Source of the DNA: Lunularia cruciata | Taxonomy: Eukaryota > Streptophyta > Marchantiopsida > Lunulariales > Lunulariaceae | Direction: 5' to 3' | Assembly (NCBI GenBank): GCA_948567375.1 | Contig: OX419761.1 | Coordinates: 20,772,501-20,836,500 of the forward strand | DNA: 64,000 bases | In this document: positions 1 to 11,528 of the stretch, piece by piece | How the letters are laid out: every line of letters begins with the position of its first letter | How positions within the stretch are numbered: position 1 is the stretch's first letter | The notes under the pieces: model-generated | Database searches by the model: none | What the model was told of the DNA's origin: nothing | Seen by the model: only the letters and a program-made list of their open reading frames with translations | Position numbers and translations under genes: made by a program

Positions 1-2952
1 TTCAAACCCAATCCCAAAGTAAATTTACTTCCTACTACTCTGTCCTCAGGTTTCATATCTTCTACTTCTTCTACCAGATCCAACAATTCTCTTTCTTGAT
101 CTGAAATTCCACTAGTGTGTAGCCCTTCTAAACCTTCATCTTTCGACCCACTCTTCTTTAATGTCTCCAATGGTAACTCTGAAGACATCTGCACTCCTAT
201 GTTATCTACTTCGGGTTAGGCTCTAACATCTTTCTGAAATTTTTCTATCTCCAATTTCACTAAGTCTAATCTAATCAAAATATTGTATTCTATCTCTAAG
301 ATTTTCCTATCTACACGAGTCCAGAGACTTATCAGCAGCGCGTTCAAATTGGTATCTTTCACCTGTCTTTGCCTTGTCTCCTTCACCAACAACTTCAACT
401 CGTGCAGCCGCATTTCTTCAATTTGAACACTGGCCTCTGTACTCAACATCACATTCATTCTGAGGACTATCTCCTTCAACGGCTCTAATTGCATCTTCCT
501 TTCTTGCTCTTGATCTGCAAGCCAATCCTCCCTGTACATTGCCAACTCCGCTTTGAACTCGGCTTTCACCGTTTCCTTCTCCTTCTCCTTCTGTACAACC
601 TTCTCCTCCTGATTACGAAGTAACTCTCGTAATCTCTCTTCTTCCCTATATCGTGCTGCTAACTCTCTTTGCCAGAGTTGCTTCTTCTCCTTGACACTCT
701 CCATCACCCTATCAAGCTCTTGATCCTTCGCTGCTACTCTTGCCATAACATGGATAAGTTCTACTCTTGAATCAACAAATTGCTGCTTCAAGATCTCATA
801 TTCTGCTACTTGCCTTTCCCTTGCTATGTCGCTCTTCTTAACAAGCTCTTCTTGATATCTCACTTCTCTCTTCAGGTCTTCAATTACCTGAGTCCTCACT
901 ACTACCTCCGCTCGCAATACTTCCCTTTCCTCCTCTCCTTGGGTTATGACTTTCTTCAACTTTGAGTTCTCTTCTTCTAACCGCGCTAAGACCTGCAACA
1001 CAGTCTTCACCTCCGGACACTTTGATTGCATCTCCTTCTTCCTGTGTTCTAACTTCACCAACAAAGGACACACCACCTCCCGCAGATACTCGACTACATT
1101 GCTTGCTACTACCTCCTCTTGCGTAGCAACTTCTCTTCGTACTTTGTGTTCATCCGATACTCGCCTTCTTTTCTGCAGTCTTCGTATCGGAACAAATGCC
1201 TCGCTTCCCAAGCTTTTATTTGCTTCTTCTTTCACGTTACTCGGACCTGCATTGCACTTTGCCTTACGTCTCGAGCGGACTCCTCTCAAAACTGCGATCT
1301 TCTTCTCTTCGGCCTCAGGTACCTCATCTTCCAACTTTGTGTTGTCCTTGGCCTCGGTCTCTGCCTGCACTTCTTCTTCCTCCTCTTCAGCAGCTGGCCC
1401 CAATGTCATTTCTCCTGCTTCATTGCTGTCGCTACTCGTATCTCCACTCTGTAGCGTTAGCTTGGGCTCCTCCTCGTGTTCCGAGTCTTTGGTCTTGCGC
1501 TCGGCTTCACCTTCCGAGTCTTCATCTTCCGACTTGATCACCACCATGCCTCGCCTCGGGTTTCCTCTTCTTGTCTTCTGAGGTTTTGCTTATCTTCGGC
1601 TTTGCCCTGCCGACTTCACTTCTTTGATTTTGGAGTACTCACTTCTATCTCCACATTCTTCCCCGTTTTCTTGTAGTACTCATCGGTGCTTCTGATTTGT
1701 AGGATGTACTGCTGCTCCTCTATGTTGACTTCCCTTCTCAAATCAGGATGGAAATGCGACACCATCCTACTGCACTCCGCCGAGTTCAACAAATTCAACC
1801 CAAGGTAGAAATGAGCTGCAAACGGCATGATGTAGTGTGGAGGTGATTTATCCCGCAGATTCCACACCATTTGTCGTGTTCTCCCATGGAAACACCTTGC
1901 CCAATTAATTGGTTCTCCTGCAAACAATTTGTGAAGGAACACCGCTTGGTGTTTCATCACATAGGTTGTTCTCTCCGGCTTCAAGATTGCCATTAGAGCA
2001 CTCACAATTCCTCTCTTGATAGGATCTTTGTAACTCTCCACTTTGTATCCATTCTTTTTTGGCTTTGACGAGAATGCATCCCTCACTTCTTGGGTTTCCT
2101 TGGCTATCTCTCCTTTCCCCAAGAACGTGGCACCCTGCTCCGTGCCTGCTTCCTTCCCGAGTACTAACTTCCAATCCGACTCTGTCCAGCGAGCCGGATT
2201 TCCTCTCTTCCCTTCTTCCTCGGGTCCATTAAGACACTTGCTCTCGATGATCTCAGGCATGAAGCCTAGAAAACTAACATTCCAGTTCCATGCCAAGAAT
2301 GTAATCCAAAGTTGGCTCAAGACTTCTATTCTTGCGATTACATCTAACCTCAGAATCGCATGATACCTCACTATGGATTTGGAGTTCTTCTTTCCTCCTC
2401 TCATCTCTCTTGCTTTCTCACTGTCTCTCAGTTTCACTCTTGGGACTTCTCCCTTACACACTAGCCCGTCTCCCACTCTATTTCCCTTCTCATGATCACC
2501 TGTAGGATGACTTCTCAACGGCAAAGGAAAATTACTCGACATTGCTTTGTCGCAAGCTTGATTTTTATAGAGTTCTGCTTTCTTTGTCTTTCTTCACTTT
2601 GAGTTTCTACCAAGAAATCACACCTCCTGCATGCACCTATCACTGTCAATCATACTTCGCGCGTATAGGCCACCGGTTTTTGAACGGTCCCTTTTTGAAT
2701 TTCTCGCCCCGACGAAAGGTTGTTAGACAGACTTCGCCTTGGGTTGAGCTCCCCTTGATACGAAGACTCCTTACTTTGGGTTGTTTGCTGACAGGGCATT
2801 TCCGAGTACTTTGCCTTATGACCCGAAGTCACTTTACTTTGGGTTTCATCCCAAAGACTCTTTTCTTTGCCTTCTTCAGCCATACAGGCGCAATCCGACT
2901 TCTCTATACACTTCTTCTTCTTTATTTTGAAAAAAAAAATGTGGGCACCACA
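1..2952 (-). mobile_element. Long LTR, copy A (partial, cut by the window edge)
   Basis: The right-hand edge is the 5' end of a long terminal repeat on the - strand. It starts TGTGGTGCCCACA, matching the 5' end of the complete solo LTR at 14195-17978, and is followed outside by GAGTT, a candidate target duplication whose partner is beyond the window. The whole stretch is a close relative of about 15025-17978. It could be a solo LTR or the 5' LTR of an element continuing to the left. It is inserted in an older + strand gypsy element, whose reverse transcriptase resumes directly at 2953. About 400 bp of non-coding sequence (likely U3/promoter, with repeated CTTTGGG-like motifs around 2760-2880) precedes the coding region. 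Confidence 0.85.
216..2542 (-). pseudogene. LTR-encoded accessory protein, copy A (globular domain plus coiled coil, broken)
   Basis: Two large frames form one ancestral protein of roughly 850 residues. The N-terminal part (1616-2542, 308 aa, start MSSNFPLPLRSH) has a conserved block with YKVESYKD, KPERTTYV, NWARCFHGRTRQMV and HFYLGLNLL. The second part (216-1547, 443 aa) is an acidic Glu/Ser-rich linker followed by a long Glu/Lys/Arg-rich coiled coil. Compared with the copy at 14989-17564, the N-terminal frame ends where an Arg codon CGA became TGA, a 1-base loss follows in the linker, and a premature TAA ends the coiled coil at DVRA. I do not recognise the family. A distant link to the 'putative plant transposon protein' domains of other plant retroelements is only a guess. 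It lies wholly inside an LTR. Confidence 0.75.
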
Positions 2953-2957
2953 GAGTT

Positions 2958-4215
2958 TCAAGATGTCTTTATAGATTATTTACCCTTAGGATTACCACCA
3001 AAAAAGAGAGTAGATTGTAAAATCAAGATACTTCCTTGAGTTGGAGGAGTGTAAGGCTCAAATTGAGGACATGCTTTAAAAAGGATTTGTCCAACCTAAT
3101 GTATCACCATATGGGATTCTTGTCTTAAGTGTGAAGAAAAAGGATGGTACAATGTGCATTGACTAATAAGGCCTGAATTAACAAATAGTGAAGAATAAGT
3201 ACCTATAACCTCACATGGATGACCTATTCAATCAACTTAATGTAGCAAAGTAATTTTCCAAACGATCTATGGAGCGATTACAACCAAAATAGGATAAGAA
3301 AGGAAGATGTATACAAAACTGCCTTTTGAACAAGGTGTGGTCACTTTGAGTACTTGGTGATGTGGTTTGGCCTCATCAACACAACAACCACTTTCATGAG
3401 TTTGATGAATGACATATTTCATCCATACTTAGATAAATTTATTATCATTTTCCTTGATCAAATTTTAGTCTATAGCAAGACAATGATGGAGCATAAACAA
3501 CATCTATGAGAAGCCCTCCAAATTCTACAACAAAATCAATTGCCAAAATCTCAAAGTGAAAGTTTGGCAAGTCTAAAGTAGACTCTTTAGGGCATAGAGT
3601 ACGTGTAGAAGTGCTTATAGATAAAATAAAGATCATTTAGAAATGAGGTGCTCAAAAAGATAAGACTCAACTCAAGAGTTTTTTGGGATTGACAAGGTTA
3701 TATCATCAATTATCAAGGGCTTCTCCAAGGTTGCACAAACTCTGATGGCACTACTTGGTAAGGAGAACAAGGAGAACAAAAATTGACCTTTCAAGAATTG
3801 AAAGGTGCATTAGTACATGCACTAATCTTGAAATGATATGATCCAAAACATCCAATCAAGCTACCTATAGATGCATCAAGCATTGCAATAGGAGCAGTCT
3901 TACAACAAGAAAAGAATGATGGATAACACCAAGTTGCATATTTCTCTTGAAAGTTATTTCCAAAAAAATGCAACTATTACACCACCAAAAAAGAAGAGTT
4001 GGCCATTGTCCTTGCAACCAAGCATTGGAAGCACTATCTTGGTGAGAAGGCATTTGCACTCCAGATAAACCATAAACCTCTAGTCTACCTTGAGACAAAA
4101 AAAATTCTATCTCATCTATAGATTTGGTGGACCGAGTGGAGATAATAGTTTAACATAAGGATTACATATGTGAAAGGTAAGAAGCAACTTGTAGATGAAT
4201 TAACTTGTATACCTA
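2958..4215 (+). pseudogene. Reverse transcriptase and RNase H remnant (chromodomain gypsy)
   Basis: The RT part (about 2958-3650) keeps FQDVFIDYLPLGLPPKK, FVQPNVSPYGILVLSVKKKDGT, a degraded FxxLDL region and, at the catalytic YxDD site, FLDQILVYSK, where the second Asp is lost. The RNase H part (about 3838-4130) keeps PIDASSIAIGAVLQQEKN, VAYFS, TTKKEELAIVLATKHWKHYL and a KPLVYLETKK tail. There are many in-frame stops and several frame changes, so it is inactive. Together with the integrase just downstream it is the pol region of the element. Confidence 0.8.
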
Positions 4216-4389
4216 TGGCAAACAATCTGGTGGTAGAAGTCAAGATGAACCCAAAATTTTGGCCAAAGATTCTTATTACTACAAAGACTTACCTATAAAT
4301 TGTAAGAGCTCAATCATCTAAAAGAATAACCAATATCTGAGGACTCACCTTTCATAATGGTAAGTTATGGATCCCAGATACCCAAGACC

Positions 4390-5134
4390 TAAGAACAATC
4401 ATCCTAGCAGAATGTCATGATTCCATGATTGCAAGTCATGTTGGAGTGGCAAGACCTTAGATGGAGTCAAATGCCATTACTATTGGCCCAAGATGAGCAA
4501 CAATGTGACGGAGTATGTTTGAAAGTGTCTTCTCTATCAAAAAATTAAAGCCTTTAATCAAGCTCTTAGAGGACTCCTTCAAACCCTCTCTACTCTTACA
4601 CAATGTTGGGAACAAGTCAGCATATATCTGGTTTGTGAATTGCCTAAGACTACCTCAAGGTTTGACTCCATTGTAGTCTTTGTAGACCAACTTAGAAAAA
4701 TGATTCATGTGTGTCCTACAACCATGGATGTGATTGCTCCACAATTAGCTTAATTGTACTTAGTTGTAGTATTTTCTCACCATGACTTGTCTCAAGTGCT
4801 CATATTAGATAGAGGTACTCAATTCACTAGTTTGTTTTGGAGAACACTCTTGGGCATCTTCAAAACCAAACTAGCCATATCCATGGTATACCATCCACAA
4901 ACCAATGCAAAAATAGAGCAAGCTAATAGCACTATTGAAGACATGCTTCAAGGTTTCACCTTAGATGACCAAGAAAGGTGGGACATCTTACTTCCATTAG
5001 TGGAAGTTGCCTACAACAATTCAATGAATGTATTTATAGAAAACACACTATTCTTCCTCATGTATGGAGAGCATCCTTTCACACCTTCAAGCTTGGTGAA
5101 GATCCACCAATGTCTACAAAGATTGACATTGTAA
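4390..5134 (+). pseudogene. Integrase remnant (chromodomain gypsy)
   Basis: The zinc-binding N-terminal region is badly damaged (HDSMIASHVGVARP is visible near 4417). The catalytic core is clearer at 4754-5134, a 126-aa open frame with VLILDRGTQFTSLFW, YHPQTNAKIEQANSTIEDML and the following LPLVEVAYNNS and YGEHPFTPSSL segments that typify gypsy integrases. The second catalytic Asp and the Glu of the DDE triad are present; the first Asp region is broken by stops. Confidence 0.85.
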
Positions 5135-5179
5135 GCACTTTTTTTCTAGAATCCAATAGGGTGTGGAGAACACCAAGCA

Positions 5180-5540
5180 TAGGTTGTAGATCGCCCAAAA
5201 TAAACTATAAAAATATACAAATGCACATCATAAGCACATGGAATTCAACATTAGTGATCAAGTCTGGTTGTCCACAACCAACCTTACTATGCAGATATGC
5301 ACCATGACAACTCCACTTTCCTTCCATACAAGAAGTTAGACCTTGTCTAACACTCATTGATGGCATATAGGAATATAAAATCAAATGTATTCTTTAGAAT
5401 TGCATCTTTGGTACCTACCATCCACTTGTAGAATATCTTGTACATTGGATTGTATGAGGCAACATGGGAGTCAATAGCCAACTTGACCCATGCATTAGTG
5501 TTAGTGCAATCTTTGGAGGACCAACTTTGCAACAAGGACG
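5180..5540 (+). pseudogene. Integrase C-terminal tail and chromodomain remnant
   Basis: After the core, a broken frame reads through a DQVWL motif, then skips most of the usual C-terminal GPF/Y module, and resumes in a chromodomain-like stretch (about 5360-5480, TYHPLVEYLVHWI then EATWES across a frame change). The better-preserved equivalent at 6142-6573 shows what is missing, so this looks like an internal deletion near 5290-5330. The polypurine tract and LTR follow. Confidence 0.6.
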
Positions 5541-5563
5541 TTGCATCTTAAAAGGAGGAGGTT

Positions 5564-6141
5564 TGTAATACCATTAGCTAGGCATTTTATCTAAGAGTGG
5601 AAATTTTTTTTGTAATATTTAGAAGGATGTTATATATGATGGTCTAAGTAGATCAAATAGAGGTGTTACCAAAACATTACTTCCACTAATAGGGTAGAGG
5701 TCAAAAACACCCTAAAAACTTCAAACCAAATTTTGGAGGCCTAAATAGATGAATTAGCACTCAAAATGGAAATAATCCTGCTCTTTAGGAAAAATGGGAT
5801 TTCCTTCTCTCACCATGTTTGTCTCATTGACAACTTTTCAATGGTACCTCACCCATGTTGTTCTGAGCTTCCTATAGGAAGATTCCCTAAAGATTCCATT
5901 TAGTCAAACTTGTTTGACCAACCAAATAGTACAAGGACTAACATGTCACCCATCCATGCAACTAATCTAGGGGTGGATCTCACCAACATATCACCAATCT
6001 ATGTATTTGATCCAAGGGTGGAGCTTCTTTTGAGGGGGTCTACTTTGGTATATAATAAAGACAAGGTGCTCCTTTGGAGCATCGGAGTATTGAGGGTTGA
6101 AGCATTGTGTTTCTCTTAGGAGTTCTCTAGTTCTTAGAACA
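5564..6141 (+). repeat. LTR of the chromodomain gypsy family, copy 1
   Basis: It begins TGTAATACCATTAGC directly after a polypurine tract and is homologous to 6574-7153 and 23838-24410 along its length (shared CTAAGTAGATCAAATAG, GGAGCTTCTTTTG-like and CTCCTTTGGAGCAT segments). The 3' terminus is ragged: the family end GAACATTACA has become GAACA before unrelated sequence resumes. It serves as 3' LTR of the element ending here. Confidence 0.8.
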
Positions 6142-6573
6142 AAAAACCTTATATTGGTTGGCTCTTGTAAGCTTAGACCTCATTTTATTGGCACTTTTCT
6201 CATTATCCATCGAATTGGAGCGATGGCCTATCATCTTGAGCTATCACTAGACATGAAGATCCATTTAGTGTTCCATGTTTCCTTGCAACCTTTCTATGCA
6301 CCACAATCTCCCTACTTTTCTTCTATACAAGAAGCTTGATTTTGTCTAACACTCATTGATGGCACGGAGGTATACAAAATAGAACACATTCTCCAAAAAT
6401 GCATCGTGGTACCTACCATCCATGTGTGGAATATCTTATACATTTGGAAAGGGTACCATGATATGAAGCAACATGGGAGTGCATAGCTAACTTGACCAAT
6501 ATACCAGTTTTAGTGCAATCTTTTCAGCAATAGCTTTGCAACAAGGACATTGCATATTAAATGGGGAGAGGTT
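6142..6573 (+). pseudogene. Integrase C-terminal GPF/Y module plus chromodomain (second 3' end)
   Basis: This frame reads CKLRPHFIGTFLIIHRIGA, AYHLELSLDMKIHLVFHVS and then a chromodomain-like tail with VYKIEHILQK, VWNILYIWKGY. It matches the region partly deleted from the copy ending at 5540, so it is the 3' end of a second element of the same family. The two copies lie in tandem: internal sequence, LTR, internal 3' end, LTR. That arrangement fits unequal recombination or the insertion of one element next to another. A purine-rich tract (ATGGGGAGAGGT) precedes the LTR. Confidence 0.75.
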
Positions 6574-7153
6574 TGTAATACCATTAGCTCAACAAATTAT
6601 TGAGAGGTGGAAATTGCCTTGGTAATATCTTTAGACATATTATACAAAATAGTCTAAGTAAATTATATAGAAGTGTCATCAAAGAGGACTTCCACTAATA
6701 GAGAAGGTCAAAATCACCCTAAAATCTTTAGAGTCAATTTTAGGGATCTAAATAGAGGAATTAGGCCTCAAAAATAGATCAAATCTTTCCTTTGGAGAGA
6801 AAGACATTACCTTCTTCTCCCTTAATTTTTCTCATTGAGATCTTTCCAATTGTACCACTTTCATACTATTTTGAGCTATCAATAAGAAGATTCCTTAAAT
6901 ATTCCTTGTAGTCATACCTGTTTGACCAACCAAATGGGACCCAAGCTAACATATCACCAACCCATGGATCCAATTGAAGAGTGAAGCTTGTAGACATGTC
7001 ACCTATCCATGCATCTAATCTAAGGATGTAGCTCCCTTGGAAGTGATCTTCTCCACTTTATAATAAAGTCAAAATACTCCTTTGGAGCATTAGAGTATAG
7101 AGTAATTAAACCTTATATTTATCTTGAGTTTCTCTTTTCCTTGGAACATTACA
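6574..7153 (+). repeat. LTR of the chromodomain gypsy family, copy 2
   Basis: It starts TGTAATACCATTAGC after a purine tract and ends GGAACATTACA, so it has the TG...CA termini of an LTR. It is about 580 bp long, as are the copies at 5564 and 23838. Confidence 0.85.
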
Positions 7154-8783
7154 CCTTTGTTGGCTATGGATTCTCAATATAACCAAATTGATCAAATTGA
7201 TCCCTAGCATCCTTCTTCCCTTGTTTCACTATATAAAGGAAATCTTAATTATTTTATTCCTTTGTATTAATCTACCTAAAATAACATCTTTAATGATTTT
7301 ATTATGCTTTGGGACTTTAATTACATATATATGTGGAAGAGAGTATATATTCAATATACAATGATATATAAGAGAGAGAACTAACATCCTTTGTAAACTC
7401 AATAGTTGCTCAATATAGGGATACTCTACGCTATATAATTGAGGAGGTTATATATACTCTATATGTGATTTTCATCCATATAATTGTGTTTATAATGATA
7501 ATTTGCCTCCCTAACACTCAACATGAGACTACAAGCTATAATAACTTGATATTACCTGAAGTTTTCCTATTTTAATTCTTATGGATACTCTATGCTATAT
7601 AATTAGAGGAGGTTATAAATACTATGTATGTGATTTTCATCCATAGAATTGTGCTTATTTTGATAATTTGTTTCCATAACACTTAACATGAGATTACAAG
7701 CTACCATAACTTGATATTTCTTGAAGTTTTTTGTTTTTATTCTTATGTTAGAGAGGCATGGAGTTGTTTTCTTGAAAGACTATTTACAAAATTAAATATC
7801 AATTGATGGTATAGTTGCATCTAAAATACTCAATGTGACTTGTATTTAACATAAGTTAGAATACAAAGATAATGTGGCTTGTATTCCATTTGAGTATTCA
7901 AATTGTGAGTCATGCAAGGTCTAAATTGTGAGTGTAGCTATTTATCCTAAGTTTTATCTTGTATGACTATAATCTGACTATTAAATAATTTATCAACAAG
8001 TTATCATTCATGTCATTTTACACTTTGACTTGGGGACATAAAATATTGAAGTTAGCTTCTCAATGTCTTATAAAATTAGATTCTTCTAAAAAGAATTATA
8101 GGAGTCCATTGCCTTTTTGGTCATCTAGTCTAGGTCCAAGATATTTATCTCTTCTTGGAAAAAATTAGGTGAGTAAGATCTAATCATTGAGGTAATGATA
8201 TTTGCTTATCTAGTCAACCTTATTATCATCTATGCTACATCACCTTGTTGGCCTTTGCAATTACATTTCTTTTTTCCTCCACATTCATTCCAATAATAAA
8301 GAGCAAAACATCAAGATATGGAAGTGACCAATAAAGTATTGCTAATATTTGGCTTTGCTAATAAAGATATTATTATATTAGTGTGTAATACTTATTTGGA
8401 GAAGGATATATGATCTTTTTTATCTCTACTTTGATGGTGGTGTCTCAAGGATAATGAGCATGAGAGCCCAATATCAACGTACTTATAGTATAATCAGTAA
8501 GAACAAGTTGTCATCACAAGGATAAAAGCTGGAAATAAGAATGAAAGAAAGTGTCACAATATCATAATTTATTTATTATTCCTTTTTTAACCTATTGGGC
8601 AAGAACCATTCCCAAAAGAAGGTAGTGTCACCCTCTACAACACACTACAGAAAAAAAACACTAATCACTTTCACTACAAATATTATCCGAGATCACGCTT
8701 AAAGGTGATGCTTGCTTTACTTTGAGTGCCATTCCATTCCAAAGTTGCTACTCTTGCAAGTGTGTTCCATCCTTCCCCAAGAC
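7154..8783. other. AT-rich, CpG-poor sequence with no gene found
   Basis: No coding region of note on either strand. It contains the tandem duplication at 7419-7746. The right edge is the insertion site of the large gypsy element (ATAAC at 8784-8788). Confidence 0.6.
7419..7746 (+). repeat. Two-copy tandem repeat, unit about 164 bp
   Basis: Units 7419-7582 and 7583-7746 share GGATACTCTAYGCTATATAAT, GTGATTTTCATCCAT and ACATGAGAYTACAAGCTA in the same order and spacing, with scattered substitutions. Confidence 0.8.
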
Positions 8784-8788
8784 ATAAC
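8784..8788. repeat. Target-site duplication ATAAC (left)
   Basis: ATAAC immediately precedes the LTR terminus TGTGACAACCTGG. The same five bases follow the other end of the element at 23760-23764. Confidence 0.9.
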
Positions 8789-11527
8789 TGTGACAACCTG
8801 GCAAATATCACTTTTGCGGTAATCGGGTAAGTAAATTTTGTTCCCGTAGAGATACAATTCAGAAATGTCCAAATATGAAGTCAAAAGTCACATTGTAGTT
8901 CTTCTTGATTGCTTCTTTAATCTCTCAGGTAGAAACTACGCCCAGAAGAGAATAACAAACTCACAATCTTGATAACTTGTCACGAATACACACACATAAT
9001 CACAACATAGCAAATTCTGTCCAAACAACTCTTGATTGCGATGATTCAGATTCTCCGAAGACGGCACTTCACTACGAAGATCAATTTTGCCTCAGAATTG
9101 TGTTCCACCCCTCCACTAAAGGCACAACTTCCTTGATCAAAATTGCTACACATCAACTTCATGCTGCACTCACAAATGCAGAATACTACCAACACTACAA
9201 TTCTTCTCAGATCTGTCAAGGCATTGCTCCGATGCACTTCATTCAGGATCAAACACACAGAATGAAGATCAAGGCTGCAGATTCCAACATCCACAGACAC
9301 ACTGACTTGCTCTTCGGAATTCTCTACACACTCACAACCACACACACAAAATTGACAATCAGAATTAAGCTTAAGCGACGAGCACTAAGAACAGCACTTT
9401 GCTTTATCTATCTTCAGAAATATGAATACTGAATAACATAAGATTGCAAATGCTCCCCTTAAATACTGAAGCAAACGGTAGCTCTTCCTACCTATGCACC
9501 GCTTCCTAACACCTCTTCCTACTTGCAGATCTCAATTGACAATCTATCTCTTCATATCTGCCTTTTCCTATCTCAAAATTGACATTTATCCCAATTTGAT
9601 GTCTACCTCATCATCGGCTTCCAAACCCGATGATTTTCCTACTATTTCTCCTTCTTTGGGTATATCTACATCTACCAATTCTTGCACTCCTTCTATTACT
9701 TCTTCACTAGAAACTACAATTGCACTAAGGAGTGATTTATCTAACTCTCTATCTCCTGACCCACTCTTCTCTAATGTGTCAATTATCAAGTCCGATGACA
9801 CCTGAATTCCTATTTCTGCAACATCGGGTTTCCGCTCCGCTGTCACACTATTCTGAATTTTCTCTAACTCTGAATTAACTAAATCTAATCAAAGACTAAC
9901 ATTATTCTCTACTTCTAACATCTTTCAATCTACGCGCTCTCTCAATCGGATCAACAAGGTGTTCATATCTACATCCTTGGCTTTTCTCTTCTGAGTTTCA
10001 TGCACAAGTAACTTCAACTCATGTAGGCGGGCTTCTTCCAATCTCCCTTCAGCCTCCGTGCTTAGAAGTGCTCTCAACTTCCCCGTAACTTCTCCCACTG
10101 ATTCCGATGTATATCCTCGAGAACGTTTGACCTTCAACTCCTCACGATACATCTTCAACTCGTCTTTGTACTCCGCAGTGAGCATCTTCTTCTCTTCTGC
10201 ATACTGCGTGCTCTGCATTTCCGCGCTCCTGACAATTTCTCGTAATCGTTCCTCTTCTTCTTGCCTGGCTGCTAACTCTCTCTGCCATGCTTGATCCTTC
10301 ACCGCTGCACTCTTCTTCAGACTATCCAACTCCTGCTCCATTACGATGGTCATTTCCTTCAAATGGACATTCTTGATGTGCATATCACTCACTTCCTCCT
10401 TTATCTTGCTCAGCCACATCGCCTGTTCTGTTAATTCTCTGGCTCGCCTCTGCAGTTCTTTCTCTTTTATATCGCAGCTTTCTTGTAACATGGTAAGAGT
10501 CTTCTTCGTCACACCTTCCTCCCGCCAAAGTTCTTCCACTTCCTTACTTCTTTGGACTTGTTGCTCCTGCAACCCCTTCACTTCACTCATCAAATGCATC
10601 ACCACTTGCAACTCGTTCATCCCCTTCCTACGATCTTGGGGAATTACCTTCCGATGATCCTTCAGTAGCTCCAACAATGGTGTGACCACCTTTGTCAAAC
10701 ACGATATCCCACCAAAGTTCTCTTCCTCTTCATTGCCGTCTTTGTCTTGACTCTTCACCTCCGTCATCGGCTCCTTCATCCGAAGTTGTGACCTTTGTAT
10801 CTTTAGAGACATTGTTTCAATACTTTCTGCATCTTTGCCTCTTGAACTCGGCCCCGCTGGATATTCCCCCTTCTACTCTAGCCTTGGCTTGTTCACCACC
10901 ATTGCCTGATAATCTTCACTGACCGCCACCGATTGCTGAACTTTTGGCTCCCCCTCGCTATCAGTTCCGGACTCCTCACTTTTTAAGGTGAGCTTCTCTT
11001 CTTTGGATTCCTCCTCTTGTAACTCGGTTTCTTCCTCAGACTCTGATCCCGATGATACGTCTCTCACCATCTTTGTATTCTTCATAATCAGCCATTGAGT
11101 CTTTCTTTGAGTGGGAGGCAACTTGGCTTCTTTGGGTTTACCACGTTTCTTCATCTTTGAACAGGTGATTTCTTCGACCTTCCACTATCTGGTCTTTGAG
11201 AAATACTCGTCGTTGGCTCGCAGATGCAACATATATTGGCGCTCTTCCTTGTCTACTTCCCTTTGTAAATCTAGATGAACGTGAGATACCATACGATGAC
11301 GCTCCTCTCTAGTCAGCAGGTTCAACCCGAAGTAGAAATGTGTTGCGAACGGTGCAAAATAATGTGGTGGAGAGGCCGTTTGCCAATTAATCACCATCTG
11401 CCTTGTTCGGTGGTGGAAGCACTTTGCCCAATTCAATTGGAAACCTGCAAACATTTGGTGGAAGAAGATGGCTTGCTGCATATTCACATAGGTGGTTTGT
11501 TCTGGTTTGAACATGGCTATCATTGCC
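8789..11527 (-). repeat. 3' LTR of the large gypsy element (copy B, 5'-truncated)
   Basis: It ends GTTGTCACA at 8789 and matches the 5' LTR at 21157-23759 over about 9891-11527. Its 3' third (8835-9890) is missing from the 5' LTR but corresponds in kind to the 3' third of the solo LTR at 14195. Its own 5' third is missing: the sequence passes from integrase straight into the middle of the LTR coding region near 11527. A complete LTR of this subfamily would be about 3.7 kb, close to the 3784 bp of the solo LTR. Confidence 0.85.
9586..11523 (-). pseudogene. LTR-encoded accessory protein, copy B
   Basis: Frames at 11185-11523 (conserved domain: KPEQTTYVNMQQAIFFHQMF, NWAKCFHHRTRQMV, HFYFGLNLLTREERHRMV), 10873-11154 (acidic linker rich in Glu, Ser and Lys), 9925-10812 (295-aa coiled coil rich in Glu, Lys, Arg and Leu) and 9586-9846 (acidic C-terminal tail) are colinear. 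They are separated by single stops or frameshifts. The first quarter is deleted at the integrase junction. It belongs to a different subfamily from copies A and C: the globular domain is clearly similar at protein level, the linker and coiled coil much less. Confidence 0.75.
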
Positions 11528-11528
11528 C

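Larger units (their letters stand above)
2953..6141 (+). mobile_element. Decayed Ty3/gypsy chromodomain element (3' half with 3' LTR)
   Basis: The order on the + strand is reverse transcriptase, RNase H, integrase, chromodomain, polypurine tract (about 5551-5562, aaggaggaggt) and LTR (5564-6141), which is the gypsy order with a chromovirus-type integrase tail. Every domain carries stops and frameshifts, so the element is old. The left side is interrupted at 2953 by the long LTR copy A. Its gag, protease and 5' LTR would lie left of the window. Confidence 0.85.

Noticed and set aside
946-1581. Long + strand frame (211 aa) and several overlapping + strand frames
   Set aside because: Antisense shadows of the acidic linker and coiled-coil region; Ser/Leu-rich composition is the complement of Glu/Lys-rich coding.
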